Shown piece after piece: positions 1 through 11,872 of a DNA stretch of 64,000 nucleotides; position 1 is the first letter of the stretch; every line of letters begins with the position of its first letter. The stretch comes from Moniliella sp. 'wahieum' (lineage: Eukaryota; Basidiomycota; Moniliellomycetes; Moniliellales; Moniliellaceae). A program made the position numbers and the translations under genes. The stretch spans positions 176,050 through 240,049 of the forward strand of contig RSEE01000100.1 of assembly GCA_003971905.1 (NCBI GenBank), in the 5' to 3' direction. Under the pieces are notes generated by a model. That model was not told the origin of the DNA. It made no database searches and was given only the letters and a program-made list of their open reading frames with translations.

Positions 1-75
1 GAGATGGAGATGGAGGTGGCGGTGGTGGAGATGGTGGTGGTGGTGGAGATGGAGGTGGAGGTGGAGACGGCGAGA
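1..75. repeat. GGAGATGGAGGTGG-type purine-rich microsatellite
   Basis: Imperfect tandem of GGAGAT, GGAGGT and GGTGGT units at the left edge of the window. It may be intergenic or the end of a glycine-rich coding tail from a gene outside the window. From here to the LETM1 stop at 503 I see no gene, only sparse microsatellite echoes (CCATCTCCATCTCCATCTC near 380-398). Confidence 0.8.
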
Positions 76-502
76 GATGCGGTGGATGCGGACGGCCGGA
101 AGACGCTGCGATGGGGGCGTACTGCGTGCTGCGTGCCTAGCTAGCTACACACGCCACCCAGGCCAGGCCAGACAGCCAGCCCGCCTGCCTGATACACCGG
201 CCACCCAGCACGGCGCCTGTGTCTCCCCTCGGCGCCTGGCCGCTGATCCATCACCCACCGCCGTGCCTGTCACTGGCGCTGGTCGGCGACCCGTGAGTTT
301 GTCATCCATCCTATCGCACCCATCCGCCGGCAGCACGCCAGCCGCACCGCCATCAGCCCAGCCTGTCTTTGTCCACACCTCCATCTCCATCTCCATCTCA
401 CGGCTACCACCATCTCACCGATATCCGTTACCACTGCCAGTCCAATGCCATGCTTATTATACGTAGCAAACCAGAGTGGTGTACACGCCGCCCGCGCGCC
501 GG

Positions 503-3026
503 CTAGTCGGCCACAATGTCCTCCTTCCGCAGCCGCTTCTCGTCCAGGTCCTTGATCTTCTGGCCCTGCCGCGCAATGTCCGACGGCTCGTCCCGCATGA
601 TCCCCAGCCCCGTCTCCTGCTTGGCCAGCTCCAGCACGTCCGTCAACGGCACCAGTCCATCGTGGTCAATGTCCAGCTTGTCCACAATCGCCTCAATCAC
701 ATCCTCCGACGGCGCATGCTTAATCAGCCGCAACGCCTGCGACAGGTCAGCCAACGAAATCTTACCCGTCGGCGACGCCTCAATAATGTGCATCCGCGAC
801 CCCACGTCCCGGTCGTACGCCTCGAGCTGCGCATCAATCTGGCTCATCATCTTGTTGACCCGCTTGGCCAGACTGCGCGCCGCCACCGACGCCTTCTTCT
901 CCGGCTCCACCGCCGCGGGGGTGGCAGCCGCATCCGTCGTGCCGGTCTGGCCTGTCTTGCCCGCGTACCCTCGGCTGCCTCCTCGGCTGCCGCCGCCAGC
1001 ACTCGATTCTGGCGATGCACTGTTGGATGAAGCGGCGGCGACGCGGCCGACTGCCTGTGCGCCGTCTTCCCCACTCTGTTCGGGGTGCATCAGGCCCTCG
1101 CTTTCACGCACAAGCCGGTTCAGTTCCTCCCGCTCCCGCAGGACGGAGCTCTTGGCCGAAAGCAAGCTCAAAGCTTCGCCCAACTCGAGGAGCTGTTCCT
1201 TGGTCATATGTGGTTCTTCCGGCTTCGTCTCCCCTTCTGACGCCGACGGTTCCGATGCCGCTTCTTCCGTCGCGGGGGCACCGGGAGCAGCCGGTGCATC
1301 CGAACGCTACTGTCGTCGTCGAGGAAGGTTGCGTAGCAGACACAGGTGCTGCGGCAGAGGGAGCGCCACTAGCCGTATCTGCTGATACTGGTGCTGTGCC
1401 TTTAGCTTGTTCCGCCGCTTCCTTCTTAGCCTTCTCTGCTGCCTCCTTCTTGGCCTTCTCGGCAGCACGTGCTTCCTCCTCCTGCTCTTGCTCCGCCTCG
1501 TCTTCAATCAAGTCCTCCTGCTCCTCCAGCACCTCGAGACGTTCCTTGTTGGTCGCCGTGTTCTTGTTGACGTTCAACTCGGCCTCGTTGAGCAAGTTGT
1601 CAGGGAGCGAAGCGAGGGTAAGCTCGAGCGACTTGATGTACGGCGTCATGCCTTCCTCTTGCGAAGCTGCATCCACCGCCCCAGCATTCGGGTGGGCAGC
1701 CGCATGCATCAAGTTGAATGCCTTGCTGAGAATCAAGAGGGTACCACTGATGCGCTCGTGGAGGTGGAGGTTGATCCACTGGTCCAACTCGCGCTTCATT
1801 GCGTCGCGACCGAGGTGGACCGTAGCCAAGCCACCACGGTCCAGTACGGCCTTGCGCAACTCTTCATCCGACAAGTTGTCCGTGCCTTCCGACGCAAGCA
1901 CCATATCGTCGTGGCGGATCTTGGTGAGTTTGTTACGGATTTGGTAGCGAAGGTAATTGTCGGTACCAAACGCGTGGATCTGCATGTAGCGACACACGCT
2001 CACCAGCTGTGGACGCGACAAGTTGTCCAGTGTCATATCATCGTCAAACAGTTTCGCCACATTAATCACGTCTTCCCGCGAAGGCTGTTCGCCCGTCGAG
2101 CGCACCTTGCGGAAAAATTCGGTAAAGGCTTCCTGGGCCTTTTGCGTGTCGCCATGCTGCGGCGTCAGGCCGCCGTCTTTGAGCGACTCTTGAAGGAACT
2201 TGGCCATCTCCAAGCGGACCTTGATCAGCCGCCGGCGCTTCTCCTCCACGGCAAACTTAGATTCGAAGGTAGACGGGAGCATGTTGGGGAACACCTTGAT
2301 CGCCACGGGCAAGAGCAACTCGGCAAACGGCACAATCACAAATGGCACAAAGGGGATCAGACGCAACAAGTCGGCAAAGGTACGTCTCAATTGACGTGCT
2401 CACGACGGGTCAGGGCATAGCCCAGGACAACGCCGAAGCAGACGGGCACTGATACTGATCTCCTTGCCAGCTTGGTGCCGTGCCAGTAGTGGGCGGCCTC
2501 TTCCTTGATGCCCTTCCAGGCGCGCTTGATCAGCGGGCCCTTCTTCTCCTCGGGCTTGTCGTCCTTGGGCTTGTCGGGCAGCGGGGCACGCGCGAGGTGT
2601 GGAGGGCGAGCGCGGAGCGGGGCAGGACAAGGGGGGCACGGTGCAGCAGGGGCAGCTGGGCCGAGAGCGCAGTGTAGGCGGGGGGGGCGAGGCGCAGCGC
2701 AGCGGGCGACGGGCGGTGGGCGAGCGCGGCACGCAGACTGGCGGGCGGCATAGCCGCGCGGACGCCGGCAGACGAGCCGAAGCGGGCGCCGACAGACGAG
2801 CCAGAGCGGGGCCCGCGCGCAGCAGCGGCCAGGGGCGAACGCAGCATGGGGGGCAGACAGCAGAGGTGGAGGCACAACCAGCCGGGCGCGGGCGTGGCTT
2901 CTTCTTGAGGACGTTTGCTGGGGCGCCCGGAACTGGCAATAATAAGCCGGCACGCGTCACCCGTCGGGCGGAAGGCTGACTGGTGACGCACGCCGCCTGG
3001 CGCCCGAACGAGCGAAGGTTGAACAT
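503..3026 (-). CDS. MDM38: LETM1/MDM38-family mitochondrial inner-membrane protein
   Basis: LETM1-family proteins sit in the mitochondrial inner membrane and act in K+/H+ (and Ca2+) exchange and ribosome association. The start at 3026 gives MFNLRSFGRQAA, an Arg/Ser-rich presequence without acids. The conserved core follows: EAAHYWHGTKL near 2490, ISISARLL near 2440, LRRTFADLLRLIPFVPFVIVPF (one membrane segment) from 2390, then FPNMLPSTFE. The LETM1 ribosome-binding-like domain spans about 2000-1650. A Lys/Ala/Glu coiled coil lies near 1500-1400, and a C-terminal EF-hand-like loop DIDHDG near 680. The frame changes near 2467, 2428, 2397 and 1297. At each point a one-base change restores the family sequence, so I treat them as sequencing errors. 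The N-terminal 150 residues are low-complexity and uncertain. The next gene upstream (Ras) is divergent, 2.3 kb away. Confidence 0.93.
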
Positions 3027-3439
3027 TGCAGCTGGACTGCACCTTGAAGCTGAACATTGCACATTGCCCTGCGCTGCGCTGCTGCGTCTGTGTGGCCCGC
3101 GCCCGCACGCTGCGCTGCGCACGGACCGCGCACCCCGGACAGCGACACAGACGCACTGCGCCAGTCGTCGTCGCAGCGTCGACGTCATCTCGATCCCATC
3201 CGTCTTCCATCAGCCATCATCCATCTCACCCATCTTCGCTTCTCTTCCGTCGCATTAATAACCCGCTGGCCCTGGCCCGCGTCCTGTCCGAGGCCGTGGC
3301 GAACATGCAATCCTTCTGGCCCTCGCCACGCATCCCCCAGCGCCCAGCGTCGCCTCGTCATTACCATTCGTCATCAAAAAAGCTCCAGCTCAGCCGGAGC
3401 ACTGAGGGACTGAGGCCCAACCCACCAGCCAGAACAGAA

Positions 3440-3461
3440 GCTGTCACGTGGCTGTCACGTG
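3440..3461. promoter_or_regulatory. Paired CACGTG sites
   Basis: The 11-mer GCTGTCACGTG occurs twice head to tail, giving two CACGTG boxes exactly 11 bp apart, about one helical turn. CACGTG is the core bound by bHLH factors (Cbf1-like). It lies 414 bp upstream of the LETM1 start. Role is inferred from motif and spacing only. Confidence 0.4.
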
Positions 3462-5130
3462 GTGCATGTCAGCAAGCGCTCGGCTCCCGCACAGCCCCCC
3501 CAATTCCGGCCCGACCACACCGCACCCCCCACCCCCGTCCGCAATGTCCGCCCCATCCCGTTCTGTCCCGTCTGCATCGCATTGTGCTGGGGCCTGCTGC
3601 GCGCTCAGGCCCGCGGATGCGCAGATCCTCAGAGTCCCCGCCATCCCGTGGGCTGAGTCGCTTTGCGTTCCGCCCCCGGCCCATTCCGCGTCCGCTGCGG
3701 CCCAACCTCCGGACTAGGTGAGAAAGGTAGCAGGGGCGAGATGCTCGATGGAAGGTGCAAGCGCCCCGGGTGAAAGCGCGATGACGTCACGTGACGTCCC
3801 TACGGTCACGCGGACGCGGCCGCGGTGCCCGTCCCGAGCGCTGGGACCGCGGTGGTTAGATCGGCTTCCGCCGTTACGCGTTACGTGGCTCCGTGTTATA
3901 TATCCTGTGCACTTGAAGCTCGAGATCCCTCCCGACCATTATGATGCAGAGGGCCATTATCGAGTGTCGAGCTCGGACACTGAGCGGCTGAGCACGCCAA
4001 GGGAGAGCCAGGGCTCAAGCACGGGATCCTTCAGAATAGTAAGCGCGAAGCCCTAGCAGAGAAACCGAAACTCAACAATGGGCGGGTCCCGCGGTCATCG
4101 AATCGAGAGGTCATCCGACAACCACGCTATACTAGTAGTAGTATCTTATGTCCGCCATGCTCAACCCCGCCCACGTCTTCAGCTGATGTGGATAACAATC
4201 TATAGTGGGGGCGAGACCAAAGTGAAGAGAACACTCGCTGATGTAATGAGGGTACTGTTATAGTAATAGGTCACCCTTGTTCATTTTCGTCGTGACACAA
4301 CTTCCATGCAATCTCGTGCGTTCCATCCCATAGGCGCACACATATGACAAGAAAACCCACATTCGGCGGAAGCCAGGCGCGCTGGCCAGCGGCTGGAAAG
4401 ATGCTCTGAACATCATGCCAAGGGATAGAGTGCTGGTCACTCTACCCCCAGTCGTCTCTGTGATTCCTATGGCTATCAGTTATCGGGTCCGCGAGATGAA
4501 AAAAAGGGGCCGAGGGCATGGTCAGCATTGAAGGCCCCACAAGCGAAACCGCCGCACAAAAGGACTTCGAGGATCAAGCGAAAGAGACACTAGTCACTGT
4601 ACACAGTACGGACAGTGCGACCAGCGCGGCTTAGTAGGACGAGATATGCCCCAGAAGAGAAAGAGGAAGAGTGGAAGGATGTGGTAGAGGTGTGCTTGCT
4701 TCCCTGGCCAGTTGACATGTTGACATGCCCTCGCTCCTCTCCCACCTTCCCCAGGGCTTTTCCCTGCGTTTCCGCCGCGGCAAACCGAGTCAGCAGGTCT
4801 CAGACGGCCGCCCCGAGCCCCTCTCGGGGCTTGGGACGGGGTGGGATCGGGGATGTAGTGGGGTCTGGGAGGGTTCTTCTGGGCGCGTCACGCATCACGA
4901 ATACGTATTCGCTTGGTCGATGGTCAGCGCAACCAGTGACTATCGACGGACGTTCGTACTTAGTACCGTCGCTGACCAGTGCCAAGTCACATGTCACAGA
5001 AGGGGTGGCAAGGGGGCACGGACGCAGTGTTCCCACGCCTGGCAACGCGCGCCGCCCTTTGGGGTGTTTAATTCTGTGGGCGAGGAGGGCCACTGGCGCC
5101 GTGCGGGCTGCTGGCGCCACACGGTCACAG

Positions 5131-5180
5131 CCGCTGCGTGCTGCTGCGTGCTGCTGCGTGCTGCTGCGTGCTGCTACGGG
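5131..5180 (+). repeat. CTGCTGCGTG decamer tandem repeat
   Basis: About four and a half copies of the 10-mer CTGCTGCGTG, the last degenerate, located 165-215 bp upstream of the Ras start. It is GC-rich and at helical period. It could be part of the 5' leader or promoter of RAS. No coding function is apparent. Confidence 0.8.
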
Positions 5181-5344
5181 CGGCTGCATGCGGCTGTGTG
5201 CCCGACCAGGAAAAGCGCGCCTTGGACAGCCAACGTCCGACGCCCCCATCCGTACAAGCGCATCGCCCCGCCCCGCCCCCCTTGGCGACCTCCTTGCTTC
5301 CTCTCCTCCACCCCCCGTCTCCTCCCCCGCCGTCCTCGCCCACC

Positions 5345-6100
5345 ATGTCAGGCAAGATGATGATCTACAAACTGGTTGTCCTGGGCGATGGCGGCGTAGG
5401 CAAGACCGCGCTGACGATCCAGGGTGTAGAGCTCGGTTCCCCAATGACTTTTTTTCTTTAACCTGGCTGCGACGTTTTTTTACCACCACGGCACCATGGC
5501 CAAACGACCACCGCTAACCGCTGTCCTTGGTTTTGGTTCGTTCATATGTACCGCTCGCTTCGTGCTTGGCCGGGTGGAGTAGCTGTGCCTCAACCATTTT
5601 GTCGAGACGTACGACCCGACCATCGAGGACTCGTATCGCAAACAAACAGTCATTGACGACCAGCCGTGTATGCTCGAGGTGCTCGACACGGTGGGCAGGA
5701 GGAGTACACGGCTTTGCGGGACCAGTGGGTGCGTGAAGGCGAGGGGTTTCTGTTAGTGTACTCGATTGTGAGTCGGCCGACGTTTGAGCGCATCGAGCGG
5801 TTCAAGAACCAAATTACGCGCGTGAAAGATGATCCTAATGTTCCCACCATCCTCGTGGGGAACAAGTGCGACAAGGCCGACGAGCGAGAGGTGGCGTCGG
5901 AAGAAGGCGAAGCGCTGGCGACCCGACTTGGGTGCCAGTTTGTCGAAACGTCAGCCAAGACGTGTGTGAATGTGGAAAAGGCGTATCTCAACGTTGTCCG
6001 CTTGATCCGCGAACAACGGGGTGAGATTGTCAAGCATGCCACAAAGGGAAGGAGGAATCCATTCAAGTCCGACTCCAAGACCAAATGCTTCCTGTTTTAA
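5345..6100 (+). CDS. RAS: Ras-family small GTPase
   Basis: Membrane-anchored molecular switch of the Ras branch. Exon 1 (5345-5422) encodes [19 protein letters not shown] and KTALTIQ, with P-loop GDGGVGKT. After an intron of about 160 nt, exon 2 starts at 5583 with [20 protein letters not shown] (effector loop YDPTIEDSY). The G3 motif DTAGQEEY is readable around 5685-5710 if one missing base near 5691 is allowed for. NKCD (G4) is at about 5861 and ETSAK (G5) at about 5945. The C-terminus is a basic stretch ending in the CAAX box CFLF, where a final Phe favours geranylgeranylation. At the intron donor one extra G would break the frame, probably another base error. Ras rather than Rheb or Rap is favoured by the effector loop; the numbering among fungal Ras paralogues is not settled. 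A pyrimidine-rich tract ends immediately before the ATG. Confidence 0.95.
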
Positions 6101-6894
6101 TATGTTCCCCCCCCCTCTTTCCGTTCTGGCCCAGGGTTTCTTCTTTCTTTTTTCTTTTGTAGACGCCCTTTTCCCAGCAACTTATTACCCCAAGAGAAGG
6201 GCTTCCTATCCCCCCCCCCCCCGCTGCCTTTCTCACTGTTCTTTCTGAGCAACCCTCCTTGCCTCGTGGCTGTGGATTGATACCTCCTCCAATAGGTCCA
6301 CCGACCACACCTCTTTCGTACGGATGGCGGTACGTTGCATGTTTTCCATCCCGTACTCCAACTTCGGTCGCCCGTTTCGTTTGCAGACATGCTTGTGCCA
6401 CCTTTGTTATGCCTTCTCTCCTCTCCTCGCCTCTCTCCCTCCCCAGCACAAGGTCAGTTTGGCTTGCATCAAGCCAGGCGAGGGCCGTGCCTCGTGGCGG
6501 TGGCTGGTTGCGCCACAGCACACCTACATCCCATTGCTAGAGAGGGCGCATGCGGCAGTGGATAATAGTTGCTACTGGCTAATTGCTCGGCACCAGTTAC
6601 TAGCTGCTAGTTGCTCGTAACGCGTAACTCGTAACGGCCCGGTTACCGGTTATGACCGGCGCCAGTGACCCAGGGGTACGGCGCGCAGGTAGGACTGAGT
6701 AGGCGCCAGGCGCACACAACCGTTGGGCCCTGGCCCCCCAATTTCATCTTTCAAAGGCGGATTCAGACTCGGACGGGGCTACCTAGTGGCTGGCACGGCC
6801 TCCGCTTCTCCTCTCCTCCTGTCCCCTCTCCTCTGCCCTCCTCTCCTCTCCCTCCATCTCCACCCCCCCTCCTCCCCTCCACCTCCACTTCGCC
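6101..6894. promoter_or_regulatory. RAS 3' flank and UGO1 promoter region
   Basis: No gene seen. A pure C run lies near 6211-6224. A 7-bp-period array (CGTAACG, CGTAACT, CGTAACG) is at 6616-6636, followed by GGTTACCGGTTA. A dense CT-rich tract (about 6800-6893) runs directly into the UGO1 ATG, resembling the tracts before the Ras, MRM2 and DUF1399 copy B starts. Confidence 0.5.
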
Positions 6895-9113
6895 ATGCCT
6901 GAGCACCGGCTGGCCTGCCGTCCTGGCCCACGGGGCAGCGCAGGCTGCGACGCACATCCCGCGCGTGCTGGCTTTCGAGTACGCTGCCACTGCCGTGGGG
7001 CAGCCGTTCGAGGTGGCCCGTATCCTGCTCCAGCTCCAATGGGCTCCTCGGCACGACCCATCTACCCGGCTTGCCCAGCTCGCCATCGACAGCAACGAAA
7101 CCATGGCAGAGGGCACGACCTACCGCTTGCTTCTCCCCTCCTCCCCCCCACCACCTTCGCCCTCGTCCTTGTCGGCGCCCCCAATCCAATCTCCATCTCA
7201 GGCTCCTTCTTCATCCCCGTCTGCACCCCCATCCCAATCTCCATCTCCATCTCCGTCTCCGTCTGCGTTTCATTATCCCTCTCCCTCTCCCCTCTGCACC
7301 AGCCCCCTCCCACTTCTTTGGCCTCGCCACCACCAACTCTAATTCCTGCTGCTACGGACGGTACCCACCTCTTACCCCATGGCCAGTCCGGGCTTACCTC
7401 TGCTTCAGAGACCATGTCCAACGCCCATACGCAAGCGTCTCCTCCCTACCCCACGCCCCAGCGCCAGCCCAAGTCCACGCACAGGCTCACTGACCCCGAT
7501 GCCGATCCGGACACGAGTGATGCAGGTGCACTGTTGGAATCGGTCTGGGCTGACACTCCCAACGAAGATTCACACACTGAATTTGTGCCGCTTGAGAGAC
7601 CGCCCACGCCTTCTCCTGAGCTCTGGCCCGAAGCAGAGGCCGACTGGGCGTCCGATACTACCCCCGCTCAAGAAGACGAGGACCGATCGTCCAGTGCTTC
7701 CCTCCGTAACCACTCTCCCGAGGGTCCGATGCATCTTCCCTTCTCTCCCCCCCTTCCTCCAGTGCAGGTACGTTTTACGTTTACGTTTTACCTTGTCCCC
7801 TGCACCTTGCCTACTAGGCTATCATGCACGCTAGGTCACTGATCCTACTTATCATCAGGTCCAGACCCAGGCCGAGACCCAAGTCCAGGAGGAGGCTAAG
7901 GAACCCCACCCCCTCCCTGGGGGCGAGATGCAACCCCTCACCGGAGCCTGCCAACGCCCCTCCCTCGTCGCACAAAGATACTGTGCGCGCGCACGTTCCC
8001 CGCTCGAGCAATGCAGGACCCAAGTCCTGCACCCTACCCATACTCTACTCTGGTGGGCTATGGGATATGACGCGGCGCTGCTGCGTGGTCCAGAAGGGTG
8101 GAGGGCGCTGTTCAAAGGGACCAGCACGACATTTATTATGGAAGCGTTGGAGCGTATTCTAGTCCCGTCTCTGCATCGCCTATTGGCAAGGATGACAGGT
8201 CTACCGCGCGGAGCTGCTGGGCTTGCCTTGGCCGTAAGAGGTGGTGGCGGATCAGCCGTGGCAGGCGCAGCGTTAGCCCTCGCCCCTCGTCCATGGCAAG
8301 TGTGGGGCGCAGCGGTCCTATCGTATTCTGTGGTGCGCATGGCCCTGGTCCCGCTCGACACGCTACGGACTAGGATGGTAGCGCAATCAACTTTATCTGG
8401 ACAACGCAAGTACCCAGCTGGGTGGGGGACGTTGCCCGGGCTACGAATGATGGCAGAGGAAGAAGGTGGATGGGCACAACTTTGGTTTGCACCGCACATT
8501 TTTTGGCCTGCGGTATTGGATTGTACGTGGCGAGGATTGTTATTGCTACCCCTCTCTTGGTCGATAAGATGTTTCCGTACGACCGGGCCCAACCAGCCAC
8601 CTCGGCCCGCGTTCTGCTCTCGCTGGTGTGCCAGATCTCAGCGCTCTTGGTCACCCTGCCCATTGAGACAGTTCGTCGGCGGATGCAGGTGCAGCCTCGG
8701 TTCGATCGGGATCACCATGCGCAGAGCCTAGCTCGGCAGAGGAGCGAGGCACTACGAGCTCGTCACCACGCTTCGCACGCTCTTCCCAAACCCGCCCTTC
8801 CCACCATTCAACCCGTACCCCTCCTCGGGCCCGGGACGGGCTACCTGATTCGGATCCAGGGGTTGCGGACGTGTGTCGAGACGCGTCCGCTTGCGTACCG
8901 AGGCGTGATGGATGCATTGGTCCGAATCGTACAGGAAGAAGAAACGTCGACGCCACCTTGGGTCTTGCCCCCCCACACGCGCTCATTCCCACCTCTGGCA
9001 TCTACTCACTGTACCGCGGCTTCTCCATTGCGTCCATGACTCTGCTGGCCGAGGCAGCGCTGGCGCTCTTGCTGGGCGAAGCCACACCAACGGGCATCTG
9101 GGCTGAACTGTAG
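6895..9113 (+). CDS. UGO1: UGO1-like mitochondrial outer-membrane fusion protein (modified carrier family)
   Basis: UGO1 is an outer-membrane protein of the mitochondrial-carrier fold that links Fzo1 and Mgm1 in fusion; the animal relative is SLC25A46. Three carrier-repeat signatures are visible: PFEVARILLQ near 7000, PLDTLRTRMV near 8350 and PIETVRRRMQ near 8660. The end is GIWAEL and stop at 9113. A clean intron with donor GTACGT occupies 7768-7858. Between repeats 1 and 2 lies a long Ser/Pro- and acid-rich insert (about 7110-7990), far longer than a carrier loop. Several frame changes occur, one just after the ATG and others near 8060 and 8550; family sequence continues across them. The start is the first ATG after the CT-rich tract. 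Alternative: another degenerate carrier, but the pattern fits UGO1 best. Confidence 0.8.
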
Positions 9114-9474
9114 AACCCCACTCACACTCTCACATCCCCTTTCCGTCCCACCATGCCTCCTCCCCCCCCTATTACGGGGTTCCGTCGTTGCATGCGCGTT
9201 CCCCCGCGCCGATATCCTAATCCCCCCCACTCTCCCCCCCTCCTCCGCCCCTTCCCACGCTACCTCTACGTCCATGCCCATTGGCTCTCAGGGAGACGTG
9301 CATTAATTGAAACAGTACCAAATGGCAATAAGATGCCAACTCAGGGCAAGGCCAGGGGCAGGTTTTGACCGGTTTGACCTTGGGTCCGGTCCGGAACGCG
9401 TAGGTACGTGATGCATAATGATTCGTTAACGATGTTAGCACCGCCCGCACACCCGCCCCAACAGCCCCAACAAC
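9114..9474. other. Convergent 3' region UGO1/OPT
   Basis: 361 bp between the stops of two converging genes. It includes C-rich runs (9162-9172, 9225-9250). No gene, and no hairpin terminator is expected or seen. Confidence 0.6.
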
Positions 9475-11872
9475 TCAGCGGGCCCAGCCGGCCTGCTTCA
9501 TGAGCAGGTTGGCAATGCTCGCTGCGCCTTCGCCTAACACAAAGCCCGAAGCGACGACGGTGATGGTGAAGCCCGGCAAGGCTTCGTCGAGCTTCGAAGT
9601 GGCGCCTGACGCAGCATGACGGCGCCGCCGTCGCGCCAAGGCATAGGACGAGATGGCACCGCCAATCAGGCGGGCCAGACTAAAGTTGGGCGTGTTGAGG
9701 ATTCCTACGGAGAAGGCAATGCCGAAGGCAAGTAGTCGGCGCAGGTTACCCACGCCGGTACGCTGGTTGCCACGTCGGTTTCAGGGTCGGAAGGGCGCTC
9801 GCGCGCCAGTTGGGCACGCTTGGTCCGCGCCAAGCTCCGCATCGCCCCGTCACGGCAAACAGCGCTGCACTGCCTACCATGAACGAGGCCACATGGGGGG
9901 GAAGCGAGCCATGGTTGACCAAGCGGGCCAAGTTGAGCCACACGGCCGCTGGGCGCGGGGAACTCAGGGCCCGGAATGGTGTAGGTGGACGAGTACATGA
10001 GGTAGGCTCCTGCACTCACTGCCACTCCGAATGTGGAACCGACCATCTGGCCTAAAACAACGTGCGCGGCGAGGCCCACCAAGTGACCCGTCTTGAGATC
10101 TTGCAGCAAGTCGCCCGCTTGCATCGCCCGGCCTCGGCGATCGCACCAGCAATCAAGTTGGCCACCACATTCCGGCTGGATCAAGGCAAACAGGACCTGG
10201 ACCAGCTTGCCAATCGACGAGGTCGGGTTCAAGTCCGTCTCGCCTAACGCTCGCACGCCCAAAATGGCCAAAAACGAAGACAGAATCACAGCCAACACGG
10301 TGGCCCACCATGCGATCCCACGGGGTCCAAATGCCAATGGATCAGTACCACACACAGTGCAGTGGACCAAAGCAGGCCCCATGCAATCCACGAAGGAGGC
10401 ACAAGGCGACTAGCAGGTTCATGCTCTTCATCTACCGCAACGCGGATGCGCGAGGAGAGCGTACGCCACTGCTGTTGCTGCTGCTTCCCTCTTGGGTGGC
10501 GGACAAGGAAGCGTCCGAGGTGGGGGGAAGACGAGTGTAACCAGTCTCCTTGCTAGAGCACCAAGCCTTGATATCCTGCCACCCATGCGCCGCACCAAGT
10601 GCCACCAGACCCAGCACCGATTCCGCCGACATGATCGCCAACGAGATCCACACAATCCAAGCCCGCGCGCCCGTTTCCCCATCGAGCGGTGCGCCCTTGG
10701 CCCAGCCGCACTGGGTCGCCAAAGGTGAGAGGAACGCCCACCCAACAAATGCGCCTGCCGTCATGCTTAGCGTGGTAGGAAGACCCATGATGATGCCCTG
10801 GCCGACATAGGAAAAAGAAGGAGTAAACCACCATCCCCATTTGCGGGCGAGGCCTACTGGCTGGAAGTGGTTGAGCGGAGCGAGAGCCATGTCAAACACA
10901 GGAATGGCGTAGAGGACCGGGAGGAAAAAAGAGGCAAGAGTAAATACGGTGCTCAGGCCAAAGCTCGCAAACAAAGCATTCCACCCAGCCGGTTCTTCCT
11001 TAAGCTCCGACGCGGCAGGTGGAGCAGGAAGAGCGTTCTGGCTTGAAGTGGCCTGAGTCACGGCAGGAGTGGTTCCCACCGCCCCATACCCCGAGGGGCG
11101 AGCAGCAGTGTCAACTTCAGGCGCGGGCGCCTGAGACCGAGTGGCAGAAGCCTCCTCCAACCGAGATTTCACATTTTGAGCCGTTTCGGCAGAGACTGGG
11201 TCGGTAACCAAAGGCCGGCGATGCAGAACAGCAATCAGCTGCGCTGTGGCCGTGCCTGAAGGAAAGCGAAGTTTTTCTTTAGAATAATGGGTCCTCGGAG
11301 CGGCGAGGCGAAAAAGACGCCAAAATAGGCCAGACCGATGCACCAGATGGTGAGTTGAAGAGGGGAAAAGTGAATGGGGCTCACGCCATCACGCACGGGG
11401 TCCAGTTGCCCCAAAGCGGGCACAATGCCCACCAATCCTGCCGAGAGCGGCATGCCGCCGACGGCAACAGTGGCCTGGACCAGTGTGTTCTCTGCTGGCG
11501 TGAATGGTGCGTGTGAAAGAGAGTACGGGAAATGGCGGGAGGGATGGCCTTAAAGATGCCAAAACCGAGCAGCAGCGCGGCCTGGAGCGAGGCCATGGTA
11601 AATCCATCGCCTCTGCAGCCCAAAAAGGTATTGGTAAAGCAGATGAGGGTGCCGACGGCAAGGCGACGACGAGGCCGCGCAGAGTGAGGTCGTCGTTGGT
11701 GGGGGTGGTGGTGTTGATGCCGAGGGCGGGGGGGCGGGGGGAGGGCGTAATCCGTCGCGCGCACCTCGGGTCGGGCGACTGCGGGGGGACTGGGCGTGTG
11801 GGTGATGGGCATGGAGCGCGGGGTCTTGCCAAGGCGCAGCGCCATCGGGGATGGGGCTGGGCTCAAGGACAT
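9475..11872 (-). CDS. Oligopeptide transporter (OPT) family membrane protein
   Basis: Polytopic proton-coupled transporter of the OPT superfamily; the fungal relative is YGL114W and the plant relatives are YSL proteins. The predicted start at 11872 (MSLSPAPSPMALRLGKTPRS) gives a Pro-rich cytosolic tail. The first membrane segment AVGTLICFTNT then leads into GGFTMASLQAALL-like sequence near 11600. Diagnostic OPT blocks follow: LRFPSGTATAQLIAVLH near 11240, a second-half block around WWFTPSFSYVGQGIIMGLPT near 10800, and DLNPTSSIGKLVQVLFAL near 10220. The gene ends ANLLMKQAGWAR at 9475. Frame shifts by single bases occur near 11630, 11450, 10430, 10150 and 9740, some of which may be short introns. 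Substrate is unknown; peptides or metal-chelate complexes are typical of the family. Confidence 0.88.

Larger units (their letters stand above)
3027..5344. other. Intergenic region between divergent LETM1 and RAS
   Basis: No gene recognised in 2.3 kb. It contains a pyrimidine-rich tract at 3185-3255, a direct repeat of GCTGTCACGTG at 3440-3461 (two CACGTG E-boxes), an overlapping CRE/E-box cluster GATGACGTCACGTGACGTC at 3780-3798, a 7-bp-period array CGTTACGx2 at 3872-3885, and a decamer repeat at 5131-5180. Open frames here are GC-rich, low-complexity and lack family resemblance. A short transcript starting near the ATG at 3305 cannot be excluded. Confidence 0.6.

Noticed and set aside
503-3026. 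Reading the broken frames of LETM1 and other genes as pseudogenes
   Set aside because: Family-conserved sequence resumes exactly after each one-base change and affects essential genes throughout the window, which fits sequencing error better than gene loss.
3026-3721. 231-codon open frame on the plus strand upstream of LETM1
   Set aside because: Composition is GC-driven and low-complexity, it overlaps the LETM1 start region, and I see no conserved motif.
6211-6224. Long pure C run downstream of RAS
   Set aside because: Homopolymer in a draft-quality sequence; its length is unreliable and it has no clear role.
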